From NCBI GenBank assembly GCA_946811695.1, contig OX328125.1, positions 109,517,337 through 109,581,336 of the forward strand: DNA of 64,000 nt, read 5' to 3'. The translations under genes were made by a program, and so were the position numbers. The stretch is from Gonocerus acuteangulatus. Its lineage: Eukaryota > Arthropoda > Insecta > Hemiptera > Coreidae. Positions 1 to 11,367 of the stretch are shown in pieces (positions within the stretch are counted from its first letter, which is position 1; every line of letters begins with the position of its first letter). The notes beneath the pieces are model-generated. The model searched no databases. It was not told the DNA's origin and was given only the letters and a program-made list of their open reading frames with translations.

Positions 1-159
1 ATATATATATATATATACCCACACAAGATGCAGGCTAATCCGAACTAATTGGGACCGAACCTTGTTCGTACTAGCGAAAATTCGAATAATGCGGTGTTTT
101 GTCATATAATACCATTTATTAACTTTATGAGACGTCTGACGTATCAATAATTAAAGGTA

Positions 160-560
160 AAGCAGGCCATTCACGTTCCGATTTGTAGTACGACTTATGG
201 TCCAACGTCCAAGTTGGACCACAATTCGGATCGTCAATGGGCTTGTTGGAAGTCTAGTTGGACGAGTCGGTACATTTAGAGGGGCGAATCGAAGATCCGA
301 CATCCGACTTGAGTTGGAGCGTGAGTGGGGGAGTCGGATCAAAGTCGTCCAACTGAGCTCAGTCAGTGCTAGACCTTCGGGCATCTTCGATCTGCACTCG
401 ATACATTTTTCGGCTTGTGGACAACGTACACAGTCTTGAAAACAGACTAGGACTAAAGTTGGATCGCTAGTTGGATAGCAAGTCGGAGCGTGAGTGGAGT
501 CCACTATCCAACTAGCAGTCCTATTAAGTCCTACTGCAAATCGAAGCGTAAATGGCATGC
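160..560. mobile_element. MITE with ~36-bp TIRs and 9-bp TSD (MULE-like)
   Basis: The ends match in inverted orientation over about 36 bp (left begins GCAGGCCATTCACG, right reverse complement begins GCATGCCATTTACG). The direct repeat TTAAAGGTA flanks it at 151-159 and 561-569. A 9-bp duplication with long TIRs fits Mutator-like elements. Short palindromes and two copies of a GGAGCGTGAGTGG motif lie inside. No transposase is visible, so it is non-autonomous. The MULE assignment is inference. Confidence 0.65.
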
Positions 561-641
561 TTAAAGGTATTACACATTCTAGTACACTGCAATTTAAGCT
601 GCACTTTAATGCGACTTTGATCGGAGATAAAATCGATAGGA

Positions 642-1528
642 CCGCCGTACAGTGGTCAAAAATCGTCAAAAAGCGCTCAAAACTTGATTTTTTGAAGTAT
701 TTTCGCCGAACACATTGGCCTTAAATATGTGTTAAATACCTCGTGGGAGTGCCATTTCTTGGTTGGTTGACGCATGTTTTTTTGTTTTAGTGGGGCGTTC
801 GAAGGACAAAAAAATCATTTTTTTACTTTTCGAATCGTCTTCATGGACGGGGATACTGAAGAAGTAAAAACATTACACGTATCAAATTTCGTTTTGTCTT
901 ATGGTTTTTGTATCTCTCTGCGTCCCTCTAATTTCCCGTGGACATGTATAGAAAGACCCCAGACTGAAATTAGCTGCATTAGCCTGCCTACTTCCGTGCT
1001 AGAGGTGAACCAACGCGGTAAATGACTAACAGACAGACGCGCGTTATCTCTATGTAGACCTTGGAATTAAATCCAAGACTCATTTGTTTTGCAGTACTCA
1101 TGTCAGTGGTGACTGCAAAAATTTTCTGAAGTGATCCGAGTGAAAAATCGTGTTCTAGTTGAAATATTTTTGAATTCAAACGAGAAAAGTGTACTTTTGG
1201 TGTGAGAGTATTTGACAGATCAATTTCCAATAGCCGATGAGCAAATTATCGCAAACTGTTGAGCTGAAATTAAAAAAAAGTGGGCTGAGATAGGAAGAGA
1301 TGTATTTTTTTAAGAAAAAAAAACGGCTTTGATGGGCTCCAACATCGCCTGAGCCTAGCCGAGTGCAGTTCAGAGGCGGGGGCGGACCGCAAAAATATTT
1401 GTCATGGAGTGACTTATCAATAACATTATTGTGGCTAAAAGACTGGTAAGTGTGCACAATTTCATGTTTCTAACTAAACAACATAAAAAGTTATTGAGTT
1501 TGAGCACTTTTTGACCACTGTGCGGCGG
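642..1528. mobile_element. TIR DNA element, CCGCCGYACAGTGG group
   Basis: The left end CCGCCGTACAGTGGTCAAAA pairs with the right-end reverse complement CCGCCGCACAGTGGTCAAAA; similarity continues through GCTCAAA. The left arm carries a small duplication of GTCAAAA. The interior (about 890 bp) has no recognisable coding region. The TIR resembles the element at 48.8-50.2 kb, so both probably belong to one superfamily. No convincing TSD was found. Confidence 0.55.
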
Positions 1529-2563
1529 TGATAATGGCGAAACATTGCTTCTTCAATGCGCCAGACAACTGACTTTATGCCTTAAATAATGGTTTGCGTT
1601 TTGCGCTGTTGTGTAAAACGCAAACCAATATCGCAGTCCCTGCGAGTGTGGCAGTTTCAGTTTGTTGTGTTCGCCTTTGTATGTGTTGTGACATCCACAT
1701 AGAAAAGTCCTAGGGGCTCGGACCAGAAGACAGACCTCACGCATTTTCAACTATAATTGCTTTTGGCGAGGTAACTCTTCTGGCCGGGAACGCTTCATAT
1801 ATTTATGTTAGAAAAAGAGGTCAATTTCTAGGTTTTCTTGTAACAAAAATGAGATTTATTAGTGCACTTGGATGTAGAAGTACGTCATCGTTACGTTTTT
1901 AAGGCTGATTTGGTGAATACCTGAGAAGAACCTTCGCCGTGAATCCGATATCGGCTAGATAATTAGAAATTTTATTAAGATGTATATAAAAAGCGCGGGA
2001 AAAACAAAAAAAAGCCCGCCTATTCTTCAGATGAAAGTGTCCTTAGAGTAATGGAACCTTTGTCCTTATTCCTTTGCATCTCTTGGTCCTTTCAAAGAGT
2101 CCTTTCTTTTGCAGAAGATTCAACCCATAATCTACTTACTATTTAGTAAGCAAATTCTATTTTTTACTTTAGTTTAAATCCATTCTAAGATTGTTTAATA
2201 CAAACTAATATATTATGCAAATAAGGTTTTCTTGGTTAAAGCTGGTTGGATGAATGGATAGAATTCTACAAGGTAAAGCAGCCATGTTGCTTGTAAGGAT
2301 TACTAAAACTACTTGCATTTATCTCTTAGAAATACTAAAGAAACATTCCCTTACAGGCAGAAGTAAATCTTTAAGAGACAACGTAGAAATTGCACTTATA
2401 GTTTCTTCTTGAATTTTGCGTGTTTATACGCAGCTAACAAAAATTCTTCAATGGTTTATAAAGAGAGCCTTTATTTTTATTAATTAAAAATTTGTTCCTA
2501 AATCTTTAAAGGCCGTGGTGGTCCTTCATGTTTGTAGTTATGTATGTTTTCCCGTTTGATTAA

Positions 2564-2564
<1 letters not shown>
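1529..2564. other. Unassigned AT-rich DNA with a small perfect hairpin
   Basis: No gene or repeat was recognised. The only structure is a 13-bp perfect inverted repeat (TGGTTTGCGTTTT at 1590-1602 and its complement at 1615-1627, 12-nt loop). Confidence 0.4.

Positions 2565-2566
<2 letters not shown>

Positions 2567-2611
<45 letters not shown>
2567..2611. repeat. (TA)n microsatellite
   Basis: About 22 uninterrupted TA dinucleotides, directly upstream of a decayed LINE fragment. Confidence 0.95.
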
Positions 2612-2612
<1 letters not shown>

Positions 2613-2639
2613 TATTCGAGCGGATGGTAAATAAGAGAT

Positions 2640-3370
2640 TGCTTTGGTATCTGGAAATGAAAAACCTATAATCTGGTTTCCAGTGTGGTTTTCGGTCAGG
2701 CCATTTAACGATGCACCATATACCTCAACTTAAAAAACAACTTAAATATATTTGTAAAAAATGAATATATGATGTCAGTGTCTTAAGTCGTAGAAAAGGC
2801 ATTTGATACCTTAGGGAGAAGATTAATTATTGATCTATTACACAAATGGAACATCCAAGGAAGTGTGTTATGCTTCTTGGTAAACTATCTCTTCAATCGC
2901 ACATTTAGAGTGAGGATAGGTACAGAGTTATCAAATATTTCGATTCAGAAGAAATGGAGTTCCTCAAGGAGGCAATCCGAGCCCTACTCTATTCGCTATA
3001 GCCTTGAATTCGATTACTGACTATATTCCACAAAATGTGTCATACTGCTTGTATTCAGATGATCTACTTATCTATACGACATCAAGCTCTTACCAATTAG
3101 CACAAGAAAACATACAAACCACAATTCATAACCTAGAAAATTGGTGTAACCTTACTGGCTTTAAAATATCTGTTGAAAAGTGAAAGACAATTTTATTTAC
3201 AAGAAAAGGAACTTGACCAATACCACAAATTACACTTGACTCTACCGACATTAACTGTGCAGAAACCGTTAAATTTTAGGACTGACTCTTGACTCACGGC
3301 TTACATGGTTACCCCATCTAAAAGAGATTCTGATTAGATGCAAAAAGTTTTTGAATCTTCTTAGAAAATG
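2640..3370 (+). pseudogene. I/Loa-like LINE reverse transcriptase, decayed
   Basis: Conceptual translation, with frameshifts and stops, gives the fingers and palm of a non-LTR reverse transcriptase: GFRSGHLT near 2690, motif A VEKAFDTLGRRL near 2790, motif B NGVPQGGNPSPTLF near 2955, and motif C YSDDLLIY near 3055 in place of the usual YADD. The longest open piece runs from about 2938 to a TGA near 3180, and LTLDSRLTWLPHLKE follows near 3285. The wording NPSPTLFAIALNSITDYIP is typical of I/Loa-type LINEs. The enzyme would copy element RNA at the target site, but this copy is dead. The RNase H remnant at 7.5 kb may be from the same family but is not contiguous. Confidence 0.8.
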
Positions 3371-3678
3371 AGGTGCTTACATTTAAAACAGTGCTGCTTT
3401 TAATTTTATCTGAATTAGGCTTGTAACTGGTGCTTTCAGGTCACCTTGTGAAACTGCGAACCCGAACAGTTACAGGAGAATGAATTGTCAGAGATCGTCA
3501 GTTTTAAAAAATTAAATATTCACCAAGACGGACCGTAATGGAACATCATTCTATTATCTGTAGCATATTGTCAGTTGTTTGGCAAGTGAAGCCAATAAGA
3601 ACTAGGCTATCCCCTGCTTTCTCATTTCTAATTGCCGATAACTTGCAAGATTACAAGTTCGAGTCGCAACTCGTGAAT

Positions 3679-3812
3679 TTCGCCCATAAAACCTTCTTCC
3701 GGTAGGTGGATTCTGCTGGTAAAAGCACTTGATCTTTTAAATTAGAAAAGCATTTTTGTATCAAATTTCATAAAAATCGGACAATTTTTGAGAGCGAACA
3801 GACAAATATATA
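3679..3812 (-). mobile_element. Family B DINE-like fragment
   Basis: Diverged match to the central part of family B (compare 7030-7180): a TTCGCCCA...CTTCCGGTAGGTGGATT stretch, TCAAATTTCATAAAAATCGG, then GCGAACAGACAAATATATA leading into a short AT run. Both element ends are missing. Confidence 0.6.
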
Positions 3813-3828
3813 TATTTAGTCCTTTTGG

Positions 3829-3989
3829 GGGTCTCCCGTGGTCTAGTGGCTAGCGCCTTGGATTCATAAGCGGGAGACGGTGGATTCGATTCCCGCCTCC
3901 GGCAGGAATTTTCTTATCTCAGAGCTCGCTGAGAAAATTCCTCGCTGCACCCTGGATGTCGGCGCTAATGACCTAGATGTAGATGCGCC

Positions 3990-4020
<31 letters not shown>
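3829..4020 (+). mobile_element. tRNA-Glu-headed SINE with poly(A) tail
   Basis: The head resembles tRNA-Glu: A box TGGTCTAGTGGCTAGCGCC and B box GGATTCGATTCCC, supplying an internal RNA polymerase III promoter. The tail GGCGCTAATGACCTAGATG...GCGCCGTTAAAA forms a GGCGC/GCGCC stem, and is nearly the same as the tail of the 5S-headed SINE at 5058. About 28 A residues end the copy. A TSD is weak (TTAGT). Confidence 0.85.
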
Positions 4021-4022
<2 letters not shown>

Positions 4023-4066
4023 AGTATTTTTTTATAATCATACATAAATATATCACAGGGGGCGAG

Positions 4067-4252
4067 TTTAATTAATTTTATAATGGGTACCTTGGTATTA
4101 ATGACCCTAGCGGTCGAAACAGTAAAGGGGAAAATCAGGCGGCCGGAGCGTAGTGCTTACCACACTATCTCCCTAGTGTGCCGTATGGTCTAAATCAGAT
4201 GTCTGTATTGTATCTGCCCCTCAGGGCTCTCGTGGCCTGATACAGGGACTGA
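4067..4252 (+). mobile_element. tRNA-type SINE with AT tail, 5'-truncated
   Basis: Begins at TTAATTAATTTTATAATGGG and matches the body and tail of the full copy on the minus strand at 26783-27127, including GGGGAAAATCAGGCGGCCGG and the terminal CAGGGACTGA. The tRNA-like head is missing. A short AT run follows, as in the other copies. Confidence 0.8.
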
Positions 4253-5050
4253 CAAATATATATATCACAAGTAGCCATAAATGTTAATTTATTTTAAATG
4301 TTTTACGATGGTGTAAAAAATACCTATAAATATGTCAACTGCCTATATATTATACTTAACTAGGGATGACGTGCCAGCATATATCCCTTGCATTATTAAT
4401 TATCTTATTAACTCGATGTCATATAATCGATAGTAAGAAATTATCAACTCCTAACTGGAGGATAGTTTCCGTCGGAAGTACGGTGTATTTCTTGCAGCTC
4501 AGCTGGGAGGAATTTAATCCTAACATTCCAATATATCCATAGAGGTTTTTGCAGAATTCTCCCAGTCCTGGAATCCGCCATATTTCTCGCGGGAAAATAT
4601 TCCAGGTGAGTGTATTTCTGTTTTGACCGCAGGAATAGTATCTATATGAGAATGCTGGAATACACAGATATCCTGAGGACAGCCCACGCAGCAGATTGTT
4701 GAAGAATATAGGTAATTTCTATCGGAGTAGATGTTTGTAGTGTTGTGTAAAAGTAAGGTTAGTTTACTAAACTAACCTTAATTCATTCTAACTAAAAATA
4801 AACTCACTTTATATTACTAGTTTTACTTTTAGATTGGTAAAATTATTAATCATATGTTGGAGTATTTTCTTAATAAATAGTGATTTTTAGTTTTAGTATC
4901 AGTTTTTAGTATGGTAATTTGTTTAATTTAAGAAAAAGTGACCTTAATTAGTCGATTTTAGTTTTTAATTAACTAATTAATTTATTGCACACTTTGATTC
5001 CGAACAAGGGTAAAAAATAGGTACAACGTATGTATTTTTGTTTCAATAAA
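4253..5050. other. AT-rich unassigned DNA with an exon-like island
   Basis: No gene can be supported. Around 4490-4712 base composition rises and splice-like signals occur (TTTTTGCAG near 4553, CAGGTGAGT near 4605, GACCGCAG near 4632), but the implied intron would be only about 27 bp. From 4780 the sequence is AT-rich, with repeated TTAGTTTTAGT-like words. Confidence 0.35.
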
Positions 5051-5057
5051 GAGTGTT

Positions 5058-5219
5058 GCCAACGGCCATAGCCACGTTGAGTGCACCGGTTCCCGTAGAT
5101 CACCGAAGTTAAGCAGGTGGTCAGTACCTGAATGGGTGACCGACCACGTGCTGTTGGCATTAGAAAAGGGTGGACACCTGTAGATAGCCCGGCGCTAATG
5201 GCCAAGATGTAGATGCGCC

Positions 5220-5265
<46 letters not shown>
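5058..5265 (+). mobile_element. 5S rRNA-headed SINE (SINE3 class)
   Basis: Bases 5058-5160 are a decayed arthropod 5S rRNA copy (GCCAACGGCCATAGCCACGT, ATCACCGAAGTTAAGCA, TGAATGGGTGACCG, CTGTTGGC). The head keeps the internal 5S promoter region. It then runs into AAAAGGGTGG...CCTGTAGATA, a GGCGC/GCGCC tail hairpin, GTTAAAA and about 43 A. The fused tail and poly(A) mark it as a SINE rather than a 5S gene. The TSD is short and uncertain (AGTGTT). Confidence 0.88.
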
Positions 5266-5267
<2 letters not shown>

Positions 5268-6018
5268 GTTCATTTATGAACTATAATGAGGGAAAAATGA
5301 GGTTACAGCTTACAAATAGAACTTCAGCCTATTTAAAACAAAATGAAACAAGTTCTATTAGTTTTAATAATTTATTTAATTATCGAAATAACATGATTTT
5401 CATTCATTCACGTTATTTTTGTAAAACTAAACTAAAGTAAAGCTATAATTTAGTTTTGAATCAATTACGAATGATTTATTTTTAGTTTTAGTTCAACTAA
5501 TATTCATTAGTTAATTTAATTTTAGTTTTGCCAAACATTGACGCCAGTAGTTCCTGCAGATGATTACCAGCAAAATGTAAACTGCGCATGCTTAGCAATT
5601 TTATTACGAACTGTATTAAATTTCTGTAGGTATTTATTCGAAATTATTATTATTTTTAATTTTTTTTTTTTTTTTTTTTTTTGCTCAAATAATAATATCA
5701 ACCGCATCTACGAAATAATCTTGTCGGACACCATAGTTACTCATTCCCGCAATACTATTACACAGGTTAATGAAAGTACAATCAGATTAAAACAGAGAAG
5801 ATACGAGAAAAGTTGTTTACAAAATGAGCAATCTTCAAGTTTGATATATATATATATATGGTTATATGTATTTAACCACCAAAATAAGTTTGGAAAACAA
5901 ATTAATACTAATATAGACATTCAGATGATATGAGAAAAGGGTAGTAAATATTTATAGTCACATTATCTTTCAAGAAAAATACTCTCTTCCCTACTGTACA
6001 ATTACAATTCATGTAAAT
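5266..6018. other. AT-rich DNA, no gene supported
   Basis: Contains a run of about 22 T near 5660 and a short AT run near 5843. A 131-codon open stretch crosses both tracts, shows no domain and has simple-sequence composition, so it is not called. Confidence 0.4.
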
Positions 6019-6019
6019 A

Positions 6020-7174
6020 AGGTCCGACTCGCAGGAACTGCATCATCTTAGCGCGGTTCCATTCATATCCCTAGTGTCATCTTAGCGCGGTTCCATTCAT
6101 ATCCCTAGTGTCATTTTGTATACTTAGAATAGAAACAGTTATTACTAGGAACCGGATTCTTAGGTTTTCACGTATTTTTTTCCTTTCTCCTAAACATGAT
6201 AAAGATAGATTTTTTATATGATTCGCGTCTTGTAGTATCATTCATGCAAATTTGGAAGAACCTAAAAAAACCTATTCTGGATGATATCACCTAAAACCCG
6301 ATGGAATAACCTAGACGGGCCAGTGACAAAGGGCCAGCAGCTTGACCGGTGACAAAGGGCCAGCAGTGTACCCTTATACCTGAAACACCCTAGAGCCTGG
6401 CTTGGCCGGGCTCGAATGCTACAGACATGACATTTTCATTTCATTGTTCAATGTATTCAAAACTATCAAAATGTTTATAATTTCTAAATGTTTCATAAAA
6501 TAAATACAATTTAAAACAAGCAATTAAAAAGTAGCTAAACAACTACGAAAACCCGTTCAAAAGAACACATTCAAAGTTTTCATCACCGTTTTCTCCGATC
6601 GACATCGACTAATCGAAAATCTTCTCAGAATATTAATTATAGAGAATTTAGTAAGCTTTTGAATAGTTTCTATCCGCTTATGACGATTTCCCAACTGTTT
6701 TCGAGATATTAAGGAAAATATGCGAAGTTCCCAAAACTTTTCATGTCTCTTAATAATATATTTTATTCTAATTCTTCCTTACCTGCAAACGTAACCAAAA
6801 TTTACACATCTTTGTATGTATGGAATTTAAACATGCAGAAAATATTTTAACCGAATCGCATGTCTAAGGAACCAAACCAAAAACTTGATTTAACAACCAT
6901 TTTTCCGATTTTCTCGAAAACGGTTAAAGCTATCGCCTTAAAAATGGTTTCATTCGTTTTACTAGCCCAAGAAGCCTATAAAACGAGTACTTACAAGCAT
7001 ATGAACTCAAAAACGTAAGCGTTCCTTTTTTCTGCACGAATTTCGCGCCAAACACCATCTTCCAGTGGGCGGATTTTGCTGGTTAACGAACTTGACCTTT
7101 CAAATTGGTGACGGATTTTTGTACCAAATTTCATCAAAATCAGACCATTAGGGGGGCCGGAAATCCGCGAACAG

Positions 7175-7221
<47 letters not shown>

Positions 7222-7352
7222 AATTTGAACCACCGTTATTTTCGGTCTCTAGGGGTTCTGAATAGCAAAATTTTCTAGTCGGCACTTCCGGATTCATGAG
7301 ATCAACCTTATAAGCGGGTTTTCTCCCTATGAAGGGAGGGAGGAACCGCGCT
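6020..7352 (-). mobile_element. Helentron/DINE-like element, family B, copy B1
   Basis: Both termini are present. Reading the minus strand, the 5' end at 7352 is AGCGCGGTTCCTCC followed by a hairpin (CTCCCT-TCAT-AGGGAG). The core holds an (AT)n tract at 7178-7219. The 3' end carries GGAACCGCGCT (complement of the 5' subterminal repeat) and then CAGTTCCTGCGAGTCGGAC. No TSD is seen, as expected for rolling-circle elements. There is no Rep/helicase coding, so it is non-autonomous. About 35 bp next to the 3' end are tandemly duplicated (6049-6116). Confidence 0.75.
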
Positions 7353-7519
7353 AAAAAGGAGTAGACACAGAAAATCCTTAACATCAAAAGCAGAGAATTT
7401 GTCCTTCCACAGTCAGTTAATTTCAGTCACTGAACTGAAAAAAATAGTAAAAAAAAAAATCGACAGGGGAGTGTAAGAAATGGGATGCAAAACAATAGCA
7501 ATGAATATCATTGGAAATT

Positions 7520-7775
7520 ACAGTGATCCTAAAGTCAACTACACCGACGGATCAAATAAAGACTGCTTGCGCAATCTATAACGGAATCCTATCCTAGATA
7601 TAAGAATTATCAAGAACAAAAGGATATTCTCTGCAAAATTACAAGCTATATAGATGGGAGTAGAGCATTCCGTACAATCAAGAATCAAAACTATATAATT
7701 TTTTTCAGATTCGCTCAGTGCTCAGCGGATCAATCAATCTGAAAAATTGATGAAGTGTAAAAAGCACAAAGAAAT
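7520..7775 (+). pseudogene. LINE RNase H domain remnant
   Basis: Frameshifted translation gives KVNYTDGSNKD, then CAIYNGILS, RIFSAKLQAI and FSDSLSA. These match RNase H of I/Loa/R1-type LINEs in order: the catalytic Asp of TDGS, the IFSAELQAI block, and the Asp of SDSLSA. The catalytic Glu of AELQAI is Lys here, and several stops occur. The domain would remove RNA from the cDNA hybrid in a living element. This copy is clearly dead. Confidence 0.7.
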
Positions 7776-8034
7776 GATTTGTCGAACCTAATCCAAAGAG
7801 GTCGAAACGAAGTAACAATGATAAGGCTGTTATGATAGATAGTGCCGCATAGTTAAGCTGTATATGGACAGGAGATACATAGCTCCTTAATTAGAAATGG
7901 GGGGGGGAGGTTGTCTAGGGATGCTGATAGCCACAAATTAGCCACCTGATTGGGGTTGGTAACACTGGGAAGTTATACTAAACCCAATCAGTGTTGTCTC
8001 TCCGACAAATAATACAGCTCCTGTACGACTTTTT

Positions 8035-9740
8035 AGCGCGGTTCCTCCATAGGGAGAAACCCCGCTTATAAGGTTGATCTCATGAACCAATCCGGAAGTG
8101 CCGACTAGAAAATTTCGCGTTTCAGAACCCCTAGAGACCGAAAATAACGGTGGTTCAAATTTGTGTGTGTATATATGTATATATTTGTCTGTTCGCTCAT
8201 TTCTGGCTTCCCTAATGGTCCGATTGTGATGAAATTTGGTACAAAAATCCGCCATCCAATTTGAAAGGTCAAGTTCGTTAACCAGCAAAATCCGCCCGCT
8301 GGAAGATGGCGTTTGGGGCGAAATTCGTGCAGAAAAAAACGTAACGCTTACGTTTTTGAGTTCATAAGGTTGTAAGTACTCGTTTTATAGGCTTCTTGGG
8401 CTAGGAAAACGAGTTAAGGAAGGGTTAGAATAAAATATTTTATTAACAGACATAAAAAGTTTTGGTAACTTTGTATACTTTCGTTAATATCTCGAAAAAG
8501 GTTGAGAATCTTGACAAACAAAACAGTACCATTAGAAAGCTGACTAAATGCTCTACAAAAATGGTTCTGATGAAAGTTTTGATTAGGCGATGTCAATCGG
8601 AGAAATAAGTGCTTAAAACTTTAAAGTAATTGATTTCGCTTATTCGAACTGTTCTTTTTGTCTTTGATTTTGGTACTTAGAATTATGGGATTTAGTTGAA
8701 ACATTTTCTGCATGTTCGAATTTTATCAACACTAATATGTTAAAATTTTGGTTACGTTTGGAGTAAAGGAAGGGTTAGAATAAAATATTTTATTAACAGA
8801 CAAAAAAAGTTTTGGTAACTTTGTATACTTTCGTTAGTTTTTTTTTTTTTTTTTATTTATTGATTATAGGTGCTTCTACTACCAAGGTCATTAGCACCTA
8901 CTTTCGTTAGTATCTCGAAAACCGTTGACAATCTTGGGAAGCGGATGATCACCATTCGAAAGCTTACTAAATGCTTTACAAAAAGGTTCTGAAAAAGTTT
9001 CAATTAGGCGATGTCAATCGGAGAAATAAGTGCTTAAAACTTTAAAGTAATGGATCTCGCTTATTCGAACTGTTCTTTTTGTCTTTGATTTTGGTACTTA
9101 GAATTATGGGATTCAGTTGAAACATTTTCTGCATGTTTGAATTTTATCAACACTAATATGTTAAAATTTTGGTTACGTTTGGAGTAAAGGAAGGGTTAGA
9201 ATAAAATATTTTATTAACAGACAAGAAAAGTTTTGGTAACTTTGTATACTTTCGTTAGTATCTCGAAAACCGTTGACAATCTTGGGAAGCGGATGATTAC
9301 CATTCGAAAGCTTACTAAATGCTCTACAAAAAAGGTTCTGAAAAAGTATCAATTAGGCGATGTCAATCGGAGAAATAAGTGCTTAAAACTTTAAAGTAAT
9401 TGATTTCGTTTATTCCAATGGTTCTTTTTGCCTATTTTATTTCTTGTTATTTTTTAATTGCTTATAGTTGGATAATTTATTTGACAATAAAACTGGTTAA
9501 GTAAAATAAAAAAAAAACAATTTATTGTTAGAAATATAGAGTTCCATGATTCCAAGACCTTGTAACTAGCGGGACCGTTTTTAGTGTTAGCCGACCCTTC
9601 CAGGTAAGATTGTAAATCAAGACCTTTCAAGACTGGTGGAACCAAAATAATAACTGCTTCTATTTTCATCTTTCCAAATTAGACTAGGGAGAAGAGCGGA
9701 ACCGCGCTAAGATGATGCAGTTCCTGCGAGTCGGACTTTT
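8035..9740 (+). mobile_element. Helentron/DINE-like element, family B, copy B2
   Basis: The 5' end AGCGCGGTTCCTCC lies at 8035, and the 3' end has GGAACCGCGCT then ATGCAGTTCCTGCGAGTCGG before a T run at 9740. The AT core near 8170-8195 is short. An internal unit starting AAGGAAGGGTTAGAATAAAA occurs three times (about 8415, 8767, 9188), making this copy longer than B1. A degenerate 3' terminus (CAGCTCCTGTACGAC) abuts it on the left at 8017-8031. A truncated SINE is nested at 8838-8898. Confidence 0.78.
8838..8898 (-). mobile_element. 5'-truncated SINE tail with 12-bp TSD, nested in B2
   Basis: TACTTTCGTTAG is duplicated at 8826-8837 and 8899-8910. On the minus strand the insert reads GGTGCTAATGACC...GCACC and then an A-rich tail, i.e. 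only the hairpin tail of the SINE family seen at 3829 and 5058. The stem GGTGC/GCACC differs from GGCGC/GCGCC elsewhere but still pairs. Confidence 0.85.
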
Positions 9741-10046
9741 TTGAGTTCATATTCTTGTAAGTACTCGTTTTATAGGCTTCTTGGGCTAGTAAAACGAATA
9801 AAACCATTTCTAAGGTGATAGCTTTAACCGTTTCTGAGAAAAAAAGTTGTTAAATCAAGTTTTTGGTTTGGTTACTTAGAATCATGTGATTCAGTTGAAC
9901 CATTTTTTGCATGTTTGAATTTCATCAAAACTAACATGTTAAACTTTTGGTTACGTTTGGAGTTAAGGAAGGGTTAGAATAAACTATTTTATTAACTGAC
10001 ATGAAAAGTTTTGGGAACTTCGTATAATTTCATTAATATCTCGAAC
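9741..10046 (+). mobile_element. Family B internal fragment (B3)
   Basis: From GAGTTCATATTCTTGTAAGT onward this matches the family B interior (compare 8360-8420 and 8690-8950), including TTTGGTTACGTTTGGAG and AAGGAAGGGTTAGAATAAA. It lies right after the B2 3' terminus and lacks both ends. Confidence 0.65.
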
Positions 10047-10310
10047 CATGTTGGGAAAGGGTTTTTATGACTTTTTGTTTTCTTGAATTTTGTAATACAA
10101 GCACCGATAATACTCTCTTTGCCCAATGGAATTATGTGTTTGTTCTCTTCAGCATTTTCGCATGGAGAGGTGTCTTATTTCCAACGGTAAGATCCTTTCT
10201 ATTACAACAATTTGGTGGTTTTTTTCGGCATTATCAATCTTACTTTACTTCTTAGTATTTATATGTTTATTATGTTTTTATGAAGCAAAATTTTGGCCTA
10301 TCCTTCATCA
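10047..10310. other. Unassigned DNA between family B fragment and hAT MITE
   Basis: Two overlapping open frames of 62 and 72 codons occur here, without a recognisable domain, splice context or repeat match. I see no supported gene. Confidence 0.35.
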
Positions 10311-10318
10311 TTCATTAT

Positions 10319-10570
10319 CATGGGCGTATATAAGGGGGGGCTAAGAGGGCTGCAGCCCCCCCCCCCACCGAAATTTTGAGTTGATCGGTAGAAATGTTTC
10401 ATAAACCCTTAAAAATAAATTAAATAAGATCACTTAGTTCATAATAGTGTAATAGCGTTTTAGTTGGTTAAAACTATTCCAAGTTCTAAATTGTTAGTAT
10501 TTCATACCCCGGAAATGGTCTCAGCCCCCCCCCCCCCCCTCCCCGAAATTATTTTCTATATACGCCCATG
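10319..10570. mobile_element. hAT-type MITE (copy D1), 8-bp TSD
   Basis: TIRs CATGGGCGTATATA and TATATACGCCCATG are perfect. TTCATTAT is duplicated at 10311-10318 and 10571-10578. G- and C-runs sit just inside each end, and AACTATTCCAAGTTCTA lies in the middle. The 8-bp duplication fits hAT superfamily transposition; no transposase is present. Confidence 0.88.
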
Positions 10571-10648
10571 TTCATTATTATTCATTATCGCATGGTCACC
10601 CGTTTAAATATAAATATGCAATTATGGATATATATTTAATGCATATGT

Positions 10649-10649
<1 letters not shown>

Positions 10650-10700
<51 letters not shown>

Positions 10701-10725
10701 TATATATGTGTGTGTGTGTGTGTGA
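10650..10725. repeat. (TA)n(TG)n compound microsatellite
   Basis: About 46 bp of AT repeat ends in TATATATGTG and a TG run before GAGCGTGTT. Confidence 0.9.
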
Positions 10726-10774
10726 GCGTGTTATTCATCAATTAGTAAGTATCTAATCAATGTATAAGGTTTCT

Positions 10775-10802
10775 TGACACTGGGGCGCTCCGGACCAGTG
10801 TC
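10775..10802. repeat. 8-bp perfect hairpin GACACTGG/CCAGTGTC
   Basis: Arms at 10775-10782 and 10795-10802 surround a 12-nt GC-rich loop in AT-rich DNA. It may be the end of a DNA element or an unrelated stem. Function unknown. Confidence 0.5.
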
Positions 10803-11367
10803 CAGAAACAAATAACCTAGGAGTTAAACCAGTACAGGTTAAAATTCATTGTCAATAATAACTGGACGTTAAAATTTAAAACAATTTATGTTTCCGAGAT
10901 GTCATTTGGAAACACCCATTATATTTGCGAGCATTATCAAGAAGTGTTCTGACTGGGGATGCTGATGGTTGAGGAGGCTGTGCAAGGGTTCGGGATATTA
11001 TTAGCTCGGAAGGACCATCACCAGGTATAGCGTAAACTCTATGAGGGCCAAAAAGTTTATTTCTAGCAATTCAAGGACTGCCATCATAGTTGAAATGAGC
11101 CGAAAATACAAATAATACTATGAAATGGATACAGTACAGTAATAGCTGTTCTGTTATCGTCCTAGCAACGCATGCTACCTAGGCTTGCCTGCTCTAACCA
11201 ACTAAAAATTCAAATCGCTTTAAAAATACTTAAAAATTTGAATATCAAAAAATCCTAGCAAGTACTTACGTTGCAAAATTTCAAATTTTTCTTTCAAGTG
11301 CTATGGGCTGGGCGATGAAAGGTCAGTGAGTGACTGAGTGAGTCGTATTTGACAAATATATAGCAGA
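10775..11367 (-). mobile_element. Helitron, 5' part (copy C1)
   Basis: On the minus strand it begins TCTGCTATATATTTGTCAAA then CGACTCACTCAGTCACTCAC. This matches the 5' end of the Helitron at 44382, and similarity continues through CAAGCCTAGGTAGC, TTGAATTGCTAGAAATAAAC, CCCTTGCACAGCCTCCTC and CGCAAATATAATGGGTGT. The 3' terminus of that family is missing. The left limit is uncertain and set at an unrelated hairpin. Confidence 0.65.

Noticed and set aside
3829..3902. tRNA-Glu gene
   Set aside because: The cloverleaf is imperfect and the sequence continues into a SINE body with poly(A).
5058..5160. 5S rRNA gene
   Set aside because: Fused to a SINE body, hairpin tail and poly(A); the 14.4-kb copy has a TSD around the whole unit. 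Also diverged and lacking a 5S terminator.
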